In this document: positions 1-8,349 of the stretch, piece after piece | Numbering within the stretch: position 1 is the stretch's first letter | Layout: each line of letters opens with the position of its first letter | DNA from: Carex sylvatica | Taxonomy: Eukaryota > Streptophyta > Magnoliopsida > Poales > Cyperaceae | DNA length: 20,529 nucleotides | Direction: 5' to 3' | Assembly (NCBI GenBank): GCA_964058845.1 | Contig: CAXKVR010000134.1 | Location: forward strand, 1 to 20,529 | The notes under the pieces: generated by a model | What the model saw: only the letters and a program-made list of their open reading frames with translations | Told to the model about the DNA's origin: nothing | The model's database searches: none | Position numbers and translations under genes: made by a program

Positions 1-222
1 GTGATCATTATTTTTCAGCTTTTTTAATTAGGAATGTTCTAATTGGTAATAGTATTTTTTGCCAAAGAGAATCCATTAACCATAAATGCATATTTCTAAA
101 CATTTGTAAAAAGTTATACAAACTGTCTTTCTTCCAACAAAACCTTAAAATTTGAGAAGGCTTAACCTGAAAATCCACAAAATTCTCAATTAACTAAAAA
201 AAGTCAAGAAAAATTAGGATAC

Positions 223-292
223 ACAATAGATGGCCACAAGTTGTTGAAATAGCCCGGCTTTCCAACTCTCTCCAGCAAGCATTGCACCTCAT
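223..292 (-). CDS. HEI10: HEI10 first coding exon (partial gene)
   Basis: This is the N-terminus of HEI10 (CCNB1IP1-type RING E3 ligase), a plant ZMM protein that coats the synaptonemal complex and marks class I crossovers in meiosis. Translation from the ATG at 292-290 gives MRCNACWRELESRAISTTCG followed by HLLC. This supplies the first RING zinc ligands: C3, C6, C19, H21 and C24, with the last codon split by the intron. The exon ends at 223 in phase 1 before a GT at 222-221. The rest of the RING, the coiled coil and the C-terminus would lie left of position 1 and cannot be judged. The start is chosen because the known family begins exactly at MRCNACW. An upstream in-frame extension to 424 is intronic, because a good acceptor lies at 342-344. 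Residue 12 is Ser where I recall Gly in other plants. Family identity rests on remembered HEI10 sequence and the match is very strong. Confidence 0.9.
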
Positions 293-341
293 CTTTTTTT
301 CTTCAAATTGCACCTCTGTACAATACGTGTTGCACTTTGAC
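293..341 (-). other. HEI10: HEI10 5'UTR, exon 2 part
   Basis: A pyrimidine-rich acceptor (minus strand TTTGTTTATTGCAG, AG at 343-342) precedes position 341. The 49 nt between it and the ATG at 292 contain no ATG, so this is the untranslated start of the first coding exon. Confidence 0.75.
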
Positions 342-1775
342 CTGCAATAAACAAAAAGATAACCATGTTTAACAAATGTAATATGTATGGTGGAGAGCAT
401 AACAAAAATGTAAATCCTTTTCAATTTGGTTTATGAATAATTGGAGAGCATAACAAAAGATAATCGTGCACAGTTGGTATTAGGGAAAAGGATCTGCAAA
501 TAAGATAGTTCTTCTTCTGAGATAAAGGTGGGGCCATGGGGGTCAAATCTTCTAGTTTAAATATCCACGAGGGATACTTCAACTGGGTTGGGCAAGATAA
601 TTCTTGAGGTTCTACTATGAACTACTTAAAAAGTTCCACTGTTTAAAGAGAAAACATTGAAGAACCACAATTAATTATATAAAATCTAGTGCAAGCGTAC
701 CCGTTAATAACGTCAGTGAACAAAAATAAACTCAGCAATGCATCAGGGGCTGAAGGAAAGTATAAAAAACACGAATTATATCTCTGTTATTGATAATAAT
801 CTAAGTAAACAACACAGATTGACTGATTTATAAATCAGATAAAGCTGTTTCCCTACAAAATGTCAATCAAGTCTCTTACGTCATGGACAGATTGCAACAG
901 ATATACCAATATATACATTGTTTGTATCCTCCTATTACTATACCAAATAGGTTCAAGATCACTTGCTACGATCAGCAAATATATATGCTTCTGAGATGTC
1001 ATGTAACCTCAGTAGAAGTATCTAACTTCGTCCAATCTGACAAAAAAAAATGAAGCATAATGGAAGGCTCAGAAATAAGAATGAAAAGTATCCTAATTTG
1101 AAATATAAGTTGGCAGATGTTGATATACCAAATAGATAAGTCAGAATTGCTCATAGGTTCATCAAAATTTCATAAAGATTAATAGGAAGAATACTTTTAA
1201 ATTTGGAGAAATGATGTATCTCTAATCATTTGTTGACAGAAGCACAGTTAAGCACATGGAAACAGCTGAATAATCACTAGTGTCATAGACAAACACTAAA
1301 TGCTTAGATTAAGTGAGGAATAATGAAGTTATCTTGCAGATGACGTAAGTACAAGAATTAGCTAATAGATTTGAATAAAATAGCAGTATATGATGGCATT
1401 AATGTAGATGCACAATTAAGCAGTCTCAGTTAGTTACATAAGCACGATTCAAGACGAAAAAGATGAAACTCGATCAAGTATTAATATAAACTGAACACAG
1501 GTTGGAGAATATGACAGGATTTGACTGTATTTATGGACAGGAGAACACTAGAGCGTCTGCAATCATTCCTTTAATCAATAGACTCAAAATAAACTTGGAA
1601 AAACAGAGAAACGATGAGATATCTTTCCACATCAAGAAAAGAGTCATAACCTCTACCATAGGCACAGATCGGAGGCTAATCATTAAATCGTTGTGAAACA
1701 ATCGACGAATTTGCATGAGCGGGAGAACAAAACAGAAGAGCATAAACAGTGAGAATTGTTGAATAGAGATCTTAC
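342..1775 (-). other. HEI10: HEI10 5'UTR intron, about 1.43 kb
   Basis: The donor is AACAA|GTAAGA on the minus strand (GT at 1775-1774) and the acceptor is TTATTGCAG (ending at 342). The interval is AT-rich with no open frame over 75 codons that resembles a protein. Small ORFs at 1502-1696 (+) and 1531-1743 (-) lie within it and look like chance. Additional non-coding exons inside cannot be excluded. Long first introns in 5'UTRs often carry expression-enhancing signals in plants, but I see no specific one here. Confidence 0.6.
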
Positions 1776-1908
1776 TTGTTCAGGATAGCTAAATGGCGAG
1801 ATCTCTTCTAGTATCGTGAAAGATAGACGGAGCTAGTTTCTGAAAGAAGAAGAAGAGATAGCGGATCTGATCGAGGGCTCGAGGCAAAGAAGAAAATGGG
1901 CAGACCGA
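1776..1908 (-). other. HEI10: HEI10 5'UTR exon 1 (inferred)
   Basis: The transcription start is inferred about 30 nt downstream of the TATA box at 1939-1933, and the exon ends at the GTAAGA donor at 1775. The sequence has a CT/TCTTCT-rich minus-strand stretch typical of plant leaders. The exact 5' end is a guess. Confidence 0.5.
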
Positions 1909-1932
1909 CAGACGAATGGCGGCATCACCGTT

Positions 1933-1939
1933 TTTTATA
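1933..1939 (-). promoter_or_regulatory. TATA box of HEI10
   Basis: Minus-strand TATAAAA inside CTATAAAAAACGG lies about 30 nt upstream of the inferred transcript start and 160 nt upstream of a clean splice donor. Position and sequence fit a core promoter. Confidence 0.55.
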
Positions 1940-2533
1940 GCCAGGAATTTGAATTTTGAGGGTCAATCCTGATTACATCAGCGGTCATCAAATGGATAGC
2001 TATCATATCCAGTTCAATTTTACTGGACAGTTTGAAAATTTTGCGGATGTGTTCGAAAATGGAGGGGTCTCATTTTTTCTTTTCTTTCTTTCGTCTTTAC
2101 TTCAATTAATATTTTTATTTATTCGGACCTGCGGCCTGGCCCAATTGATCCAATAATGGGCTAGGTGGTGGGCTTATATACTTATTTTGCTTCTCTTTTT
2201 CAATTTTACTGAATTGCTCTCATTTGTTTTTTTTTTCTTTTACTTTAGCTTTTTTTTTTTCATTTTATGTATTTTTTTAACATTTTTCTGCATTATTTTT
2301 TGTTTTAATTTAAAGAAGTATTGATATAATTGATAACGAATTAATACAAATAGATATAATAAAGGATTAGCACACAAAATTATTCTCATAATATAGTTAA
2401 TAATATTTGAAGAATATATGTCACTTTTGGTCATTTTATGATTTCAAATGTGCTCAAACTAATTGTCGGCTTGAAGCACGCAACGATGACATGTGTGCAT
2501 TCATTCTCCAAATGTTATTTGGCAAGTTTGGAC
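1940..2533. other. HEI10 upstream region, no gene seen
   Basis: Apart from the TGGGCY cluster this stretch is AT-rich, with poly(T) runs at 2226-2280 that give low-complexity ORFs on both strands. No coding sequence is supported. Confidence 0.6.
2138..2174. promoter_or_regulatory. Cluster of site II-like TGGGCY motifs upstream of HEI10
   Basis: GGCCCA at 2138-2143 (TGGGCC on the minus strand), TGGGCT at 2157-2162 and TGGGCT at 2169-2174 lie 200-240 bp upstream of the TATA box. TGGGCC/T site II elements are TCP-factor targets common in promoters of dividing-cell genes. Three within 37 bp of otherwise AT-rich DNA is suggestive. Binding is inference. Confidence 0.35.
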
Positions 2534-2722
2534 GAATTCGTATTCTCTGAGATATCTCAAACTTTGCGTGACTTTATGGAAAATCCCAACCGTTTAAATA
2601 AGTTCTGCACGAATCTCAAAGCACACATAATACTGACCCCGTACATCACCCCCGAATAGGCACCGGACACGTCGGTCACGCAAAAGTTGGGATATCTCAG
2701 AGGATACGCACTCAGCTTGGAC
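2525..2722 (-). mobile_element. 180-bp MULE-type MITE, copy 1, with 9-bp duplication
   Basis: The element proper is 2534-2713. It starts GAATTCGTATTCTCTGAG and ends, read inward on the minus strand, GAGTGCGTATCCTCTGAG. Both arms continue into GATATCtCAaacTTTGCGTGA, giving TIRs of about 38 bp. Flanking direct repeats are AGTTTGGAC (2525-2533) and AGCTTGGAC (2714-2722), 8 of 9 matching. Its reverse complement aligns end to end with 19095-19270. A 9-bp duplication fits a Mutator-superfamily MITE. It has no coding capacity. Confidence 0.75.
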
Positions 2723-2890
2723 ACTGCAGCAACAGCTACATCACAAAGTCAACATTCTCTACTGCGCATGAGAACATCCTAACTTGGTAACAGACTAACA
2801 GCGCACAGGCTAGCTAACCAAGCAAGGATCTATGTTTGGGATAGATTAGGGCATTCTCGGCCAGTCTCTGAGTTACAGCAATTGTCTTAG
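2723..2890. other. Unassigned intergenic DNA
   Basis: Mixed-composition sequence between the MITE and the tandem array. I see no gene, repeat or structure I can name. Confidence 0.5.
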
Positions 2891-3610
2891 AATTATTTGT
2901 ATGAAGGCCTACGGGTCATGAATGAACCAAAATCAATAGATGATAATATTCGGAGAACAACTGTTAATTTCGGTAATTACATAATTTCAAATAATCTCGG
3001 ATCGATAAAAAGTATTAAAAACATCAACACAGACACATAACATGTTGTAAATGGCTAAAGGCCTTCCTATATGGCTATATCATATATGTGCCAAAAGTTA
3101 AATTTTTAAATAGAATAAACACAAGGAGATTATTTTAGCAATTAGAGATTAATTGTTATTTTTTTATCTTACAATTTGAAATAAAGTCTGAATTGATTAA
3201 ATTAATAGAGACATGCAACATTTTGTAAATGCATTCACGTATTGGTCGTGTGCAAAAAACACTAATTATCATTCAGAATTAGCACAAAGCTAATGCTATG
3301 TCTTATATATAATCATTTGTGGAGAATAACTCACAGTTTTGGTGATTTATAAATTTAAATGAAGGCTTAATTGATTAAAAAATATTAGCTAAACTTTACA
3401 ACATGATGTAAATACATTCATGCAACATTCATCTGCACAAAGTTTGATTCATCATTTAGAATTTACATAAATAAATTGTTTATGTTGATAGCAGTTAACA
3501 CTTGGAGTCTTAACTATCAGTTTGAATGATTTTGTAACCTTAGAGCCGATTTGATTAAAAGCAGTCAAAGAGATATAATATGTTGTAAATGTATCATGTA
3601 CTTAAATGAA
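2890..3610. repeat. Degenerate tandem array, period about 178 bp, four copies
   Basis: Two landmarks recur in step. ATGTTGTAAATG-like sequence occurs at 3042, 3220 (ATTTTGTAAATG), 3403 (ATGATGTAAATA) and 3580, with spacings of 178, 183 and 177. TTGATTAAA-like sequence occurs at 3000 (weak), 3193, 3371 and 3551. Between them the copies share only patchy similarity, so the array is old. The period is in the range of nucleosome-length plant satellites, but four diverged copies beside a gene are more likely a local duplication or a satellite remnant. Confidence 0.6.
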
Positions 3611-3884
3611 AAATGAACTTCTATGCAATAAGAAAATTTTGAGTAAGTAATTTTTTTATTTTTTTTAAGTTAGGAGTTTTAAATATCAATTAATAATTTC
3701 ATTGATAAAAAATATATTTACGAATCAAATGACTCTAATTTCTAAATTTAAACTCTTTTATTCTCATTAATTTATCTAAATTACTCTCAGAATCTAATCC
3801 TACTTATTTACACTCTTAAATACCTTAATACATCATTCTCTAATTTTTTCACGATTGAATTTATTTTCGCTCAATAGCCATCGC
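3611..3884. other. AT-rich spacer
   Basis: Low-complexity A/T-rich DNA with no open frame or repeat worth naming. Composition shifts sharply to GC-rich at about 3880 where the minisatellite begins. Confidence 0.5.
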
Positions 3885-3930
3885 ATTCGACGGTCCGAAC
3901 TACACACCACCGCGCTTTAACACTCACCGC

Positions 3931-4195
3931 CTATTCACCGCCGCACTCCAATGGTCCGATGTACTCACCGCCGTAGTCCGACGGTCCGATCTACTCACCG
4001 CGGTGCTTCGACAGTCCGATCTACTCACCGCGGCGCTTCGACGGCCAGCTCTACTCACTCGCGAAGCTCCGACGATCGGATCTACTCACAGCGGCGCTCT
4101 GACGGTTGGATCTACTCACCGCGACGCTCCGACGGTCGGATCTACTCACCGCAGTGCTTCGACGACCGGATCAACTCACCGTCTCGCTCCAATCG
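3931..4195. repeat. 30-bp minisatellite, about nine units
   Basis: The unit is approximately TACTCACCGCGGTGCTTCGA followed by CGGTCCGATC. The TACTCACC landmark falls at 3932 (variant), 3962, 3992, 4022, 4052, 4083, 4113, 4143 and 4173 (variant), a period of 30 with one 31-bp step. More degraded units may extend back to 3885. Because 30 is divisible by three, two plus-strand frames stay open (3951-4205 and 4003-4281) and read as Arg/Ser/Thr-rich decapeptide repeats. I regard these as by-products of the repeat, not genes. It is a GC-rich, CpG-rich island in AT-rich DNA. Confidence 0.8.
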
Positions 4196-4884
4196 AAATA
4201 GATAAAAATAATACGCTCCAAGCTCCGACAATACCACGCTCTCAGCTCCGATCGACTCCGCTTGGCTCGGCTCGCTCCTAAAGAATAATTTATGGAGATT
4301 ATATTTCGGTTATAAAATATTTGTATTGTATTTTACAACGATATATACGTAAGTTATAATTTCAAATATGATTATGACTAATTAAAAAGTCAAGTGATCA
4401 TAAAAATAAAAAATTTAAATACATCCTCAAATTATCATATTGGAAATGCAAAAATTGACAGATAAATATTTGTATTGAATAAGACCAATAGTTTTATAGT
4501 TATAGACCAGACCAGATAAAATTGCCACAAAATAACAAAGCAATCGATAAACTTACAATTTAAAAAAGCCAACCAATCATTAGGCCAACGGCCTAAATGA
4601 CGTTATCGTCCAACGTTGTTAGTCCTTATCTGACATTATACCAGGGAATAAATGCCCATAGAAAGATGATGCCGAACCGACACGTTTGTATTTCAATTAA
4701 ATAATATCGACTTCCCTTTTGAATTTAGTAACAGTTTGAGATCCACCTATTAAATTGTGCACCGGAACTCTCATCTTATTGGTATATCGTATATATCAAA
4801 GAGGATTCGATTTATTCGTCCAGTCCCTTCGGAGAATAATTTATCACCAGTGCAGCTGTGGAAAGTTTACTCACAATGGCACCA
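4196..4884. other. Intergenic DNA left of the MULE
   Basis: AT-rich, with no recognisable coding sequence. A short run at 4200-4280 is still CTCCGA/GCTCG-rich and may be decayed minisatellite. The last part (4740-4884) was contiguous with 12195 onward before the MULE inserted. Confidence 0.5.
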
Positions 4885-4894
4885 CCAGTTAGGT
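4885..4894. repeat. MULE target-site duplication, left
   Basis: CCAGTTAGGT, identical to 12185-12194. It lies immediately outside the CCGATTTTTT terminus. Confidence 0.93.
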
Positions 4895-5020
4895 CCGATT
4901 TTTTTAATAATAGAAATTAAATAAATAAAATATCGGAATACGATACTGATTTTTTTTTTTTTTAAATATGAGTAGAATGGGATGAGTTAACCCGTCCCAT
5001 GGGACGGGACAAATTAATCC
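4895..5020 (+). repeat. MULE left terminal inverted repeat
   Basis: Matches the reverse complement of 12059-12184. It is apparently perfect over the first 60 bp, then differs by a few changes in and after a T tract. It includes the palindrome CCCGTCCCATGGGACGGG at 4991-5008. Similarity continues more loosely inward through the palindrome array. Confidence 0.9.
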
Positions 5021-5086
5021 GTCTCAAAATGCATTTGCCTAACCCCCGTTTAATCTTAATCAAGCTTAAAAAAAAAAAAAAAAAAT

Positions 5087-5227
5087 CGGGACGGGAAGGG
5101 TGGACCCGTCCCGGAATTAGAAAAAAACGAAAAAAAAAAAAAATCAGGACGGGAAGGTTGGACCCGTCCCAGAATTGTAAAAAAAAAAAAAAAAAAAAAA
5201 AGGGACGGGATAATTCAACCCGTCCCA
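5087..5227. repeat. Left subterminal palindrome array, three units
   Basis: Imperfect palindromes of 26-28 bp, arms GGGACGGG and CCCGTCCC, lie at 5087-5114, 5145-5172 and 5202-5227. They are spaced 57-58 bp by A-rich tracts. A weaker fourth (GGACGGAT...GCCCGTCC) is at 5358-5382 inside the leader. The arm pairing suggests dimeric protein binding sites, possibly for the transposase. That role is inference. Confidence 0.8.
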
Positions 5228-5431
5228 TACTCTTCTTCTTACTTTTACTCTCTGCCAAACTCTCTCTCTCTCTCTGCCTTCTCTGTCTCTCTCTGTCTGC
5301 GAAACATTTCGCTGTTTACCTCCTCCGAAAGAAGCAAGAAAAAACGGTGTCGGTGCTAGGACGGATTACAGTAGCCCGTCCGGATCTCTACTGCTTTCTC
5401 TCCTCTACCGACTTCTCCAATTTTTTTTAAG
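5228..5431 (+). other. PMD gene 5'UTR exon 1 (inferred)
   Basis: A CT-rich leader (TCTTCTTCTTACTTTTACTC, then CTCTCT runs) begins right after the third palindrome and ends at TTTTAAG|GTAATT (donor GT at 5432-5433). The layout mirrors the transposase leader on the other side, whose first exon also ends AAG|GTAATT. The start site is not defined by sequence. Confidence 0.5.
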
Positions 5432-6082
5432 GTAATTTTTTTTATTTATATAAAATTAAAATAAATTAGTATAGAAATTAATTAATAATAAGTTTTAATT
5501 TAATTTGTTATCTAATTATAGTGAATTTTATTAGTTTGTTAATTGTAAATTAAAAGAATTGATAAATTAGAGTTTAGAATAATTAATTTATTTTTAGACC
5601 ATTTGATATGATAAAATTAATTTCGTTTAATTTATTTATTTAAATTAGTCCATAGCATATAATTGAGAGAGTTGATAGTATTATTTTAATTATTGTTGAG
5701 ATTAGTTGCAATTTATTAGATATGAATAATTCGTAATATTATTTTGAGAATATTTTAGCATAAAGTTCATAGTTCATTCATTTTGTATTTTTAGTAATGC
5801 AAGTAATTTAGGTAATGTAGGTACTTTTTTTTTTAATTTATTATGAAAATGAATTGAATTAACTAGATTTAATTTTATTAGTTTGTTAAGTGTATTTTGC
5901 AAGAAGTGATAAATTAGATAATTTATTAATCTCTTATTTTATCTATTTCTTAATTTATCTATTCATGTTCATGTGTGTTTTATAGTTCATAGGTATTTGC
6001 TTAATTTAGTAATTTATTTAATAATGTGAATGGTTAGTAAATTTAGATTGTTATTAATTCTTTCAAAACGTTATGCATGTAG
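5432..6082 (+). other. PMD gene 5'UTR intron
   Basis: AT-rich 651-bp interval from GTAATT (5432) to ATGTAG (AG at 6081-6082), one base before the PMD start ATG at 6084. It has no coding content. Confidence 0.55.
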
Positions 6083-6083
6083 A

Positions 6084-8013
6084 ATGTCAAGCAGTCGTAA
6101 TCCGTGTGGCACTTCAGATGCTGCAGCTGCATATGATAATGTTGGTTTTGATCCGGCATAGTCAGCAAGTAATTTTAGCAATTTATTATGGATGCCGCAT
6201 GACCAACATAAGGTCTCACGAATCTATGACAATGTAAGTTACTCCATTAATCATATAATATATTTTTTTATAAAATATTATATACATATTTGAATTACAA
6301 TATTTTATTTTAATCAATTTATATAACATTGACAGGATTACAGAGATATAGGAGTGGAACCTCGAAATGTCTGGACTAGGATTGCGTACAATGACCTTTG
6401 CAAACCATTCTTGCTTAGACTCAGTTTGTATCAGGTTTCTCAAATGGATCACATAAAAATTGATCCAGCACTCCTCGCTGGTCTCGTGGAGCGATGGAGA
6501 CCAGAGACCCACAGTTTTCATCTTCCCGTGTGAGAGATGACAATAACGCTACAAGATGTTTCTTGTCTCTGGGCACTGCCGATCATGGGATTACCGGTGA
6601 CGGATCCTTCAGACCGTACTTGGTCTATCTTAGTGGATCAGCTTCTTGGAAATGGGTTTAGGGTACATTCCCGGTGCCCCAAAATCGACACGTGATGTAA
6701 GTTTTATATATTAGAAATATTTACAAGATTATATTATTTTTCAATGAATTTACAACTTTTTTTATTTTATAGTCATTACGAGGGATAAAAATAATATCAG
6801 CAGCTATAGGATTGACGAAATCAAGAGCACTCAAGAAAATAGGGAAATTTTTCCTCAAAGCAAGTTGTGGCCTTCTTAGAGACAACGGTATGGATGCTAA
6901 ATTGCAAAGTATGTTGAGGGCGGCCGATCTTCCAGACAATATCGATGACATATCAGATGGTGATAATCCAGAACCCATCCCCAACTTGCCGCAAGATTTA
7001 GACCCCAACTATCATGATAGATGGATAGAAACAAATGACGGGTTAACCGAATATCTCAGAAGCTTTGAAACTGGACCTAGTCAGGTTGATCTGCTAAGTA
7101 TTAAAAAAAATATTTTCATTGGTTGTCGACTATGTTTACTAATATAGTAAAATATTAATTATAGGGAGGGGATGATCATGGCGCGACAGCACAAGGCAAC
7201 GTAGAAGCTAGTCAGGACTATCAGGTAATTATTTAATACTCTAAGAAATTAGAAATAATCGTCGAGTTTGTTATTACAATACTAAATTATTTTTATAGAG
7301 AACGGAGGACCCAGTTGGGCAGTTCATGTCAGAGTTGTTAGACAACCCGGGGTACGTACCAGTTCATCACACAGTACCTAGTCAAGTCCATCAGGTATTA
7401 ATTTCCTCACATACGATTTTTAATTTTAATAATCATTTATATAGTTTATTAAGTACTAAAGTAATTATTATAGGAATCACAGGTTCCTATCACGTTCGAA
7501 CAAGACAACGCAGGACCTAGTCAGGTCTATCAGGTAATTTTATCTCTCCTGAAATAAATTTTAACTAATCGTTTATTATGTTTGTTACTAATAATAAAAT
7601 AATTATTACAGGGAGTTAATACATTTGTCAGTTGGGACCAGATATACGATCAGGCGTATCCTCATGATGCGCCATACATGGGTCATACAGGACCTAGTCC
7701 GGTATATCAGGTAATAATTTCAAAATAATTTTATTTTATTTAAATGATAATTGATTATATTTATTAAATACTAAAATGATTATTGCAGGATTCAGATCAT
7801 ATCGGGTTGGCCCCGCTAGATTTTACTGGTGCACAAGACAACATAGGACCTAGTCCGGTCATTACGCCACGTACACAAGCAGTAGAGGCCTTTTTTCCAT
7901 CATACAATAATGTTTATGTCAGGCGTAGGAGAGCGAACAATCAAGAAGTTATACCAGAACGGAGATACCCAGAGCGAGATCGTCGAGCACCATATATGTT
8001 CACTTTTGATTAG
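6084..8013 (+). pseudogene. Plant mobile domain (PMD) gene of the MULE, disabled
   Basis: The inferred exons are 6084-6233, 6336-6696, 6773 to about 7083, 7165-7224, 7299-7394, 7474-7533, 7612-7710 and 7789-8013. All junctions from exon 4 on are GT-AG in phase 0. Exon 2 encodes the hallmark PMD core: ALLAGLVERWRPETHSFHLP, then EMTITLQDVSCLWALPI. PMD proteins (MAIN/MAIL1 in hosts, many copies in transposons) act in the nucleus in development and silencing; the role of transposon copies is unclear. Breaks: TAG at 6159-6161 (codon 26), TGA at 6531-6533 where the family has Gly in PVGE, and one extra base near 6646-6650, since exon 2 has 361 nt and its upstream frame meets TGA at 6693. The exon 3 donor is doubtful because CTAAGT replaces GTAAGT near 7094. 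The usual central PMD segment is missing. Exons 3-8 form a repetitive tail ending in a basic segment, VRRRRANNQ...RRYPERDRR. Codon 37 could allow re-initiation. Confidence 0.8.
7165..7890 (+). repeat. Tandem exon-intron duplications in the PMD gene tail
   Basis: Four successive short exons (ending at 7224, 7394, 7533 and 7710) finish with variants of GPSQVYQ just before GTAAT/GTATT: EASQDYQ, VPSQVHQ, AGPSQVYQ and TGPSPVYQ. Exon 3 (GPSQVDLL near 7074) and exon 8 (IGPSPVITP near 7850) contain the same block without the clean donor. The DNA motif GGACCTAGTCAGGTCTATCA recurs every 140-177 bp and the introns look alike. All units are symmetric (0-0), so gain or loss keeps frame. Confidence 0.8.
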
Positions 8014-8135
8014 GTATTTAAATTGACTGTTAGTTAGTTTGTGTTACGTGAGAATGTATTTAAATGGACTGTTAGTTAGTTTGTGCTACGTGGGATTGTA
8101 TTTAAATGGATTGTTAGTTAAATGGATTGTTACTT
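8014..8135. repeat. 42-bp tandem repeat, 2.5 copies
   Basis: GTATTTAAATTGACTGTTAG begins units at 8014, 8056 and 8098 (with T/G changes). The first two units are almost identical over 42 bp and the third is truncated and rearranged. It lies directly after the PMD stop codon. Confidence 0.85.
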
Positions 8136-8349
8136 ATTTTAGCTTTTACTACTTCAGAATGTTTTATTTCATTCTTATTTTGTTTTTATTTTGTATGAAT
8201 GTTACTTGAACTTGTTCATTGTAGTTTAAACAAAAATAGCTAAATAAACTGCAAAATAACATAAACTTGAACTACTTTAATTAATCTTCAACTGCAAATC
8301 AAATGATCTACAAAGATAAACTATAAAAAATGAGTCTTCAAATCTGAAA
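8014..8349. other. Tail-to-tail intergenic region of the MULE
   Basis: Separates the stop of the PMD gene (8013) from the stop of the transposase (8350). It holds the 42-bp tandem repeat and AT-rich sequence with AATAAA-like motifs usable for 3' end formation on either strand (for example AATAAACTGC near 8243). Confidence 0.5.

Noticed and set aside
1502..1743. Overlapping small ORFs on both strands in the HEI10 leader intron
   Set aside because: Lie between a good donor and acceptor and have no recognisable composition.
3951..4281. Two plus-strand ORFs with Arg/Ser repeats
   Set aside because: Explained by a 30-bp minisatellite whose period is divisible by three. No promoter, intron or known domain.
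4962..5430. ORFs on both strands in the left TIR region (98 and 143 aa)
   Set aside because: Composed of Lys or Phe runs from A/T tracts and the palindrome repeats. No protein-like composition.
6073..6236. Alternative PMD start at ATG 6073 in another frame
   Set aside because: Lies within the inferred leader intron, and its frame does not join the PMD frame at the GTAAGT donor at 6234.
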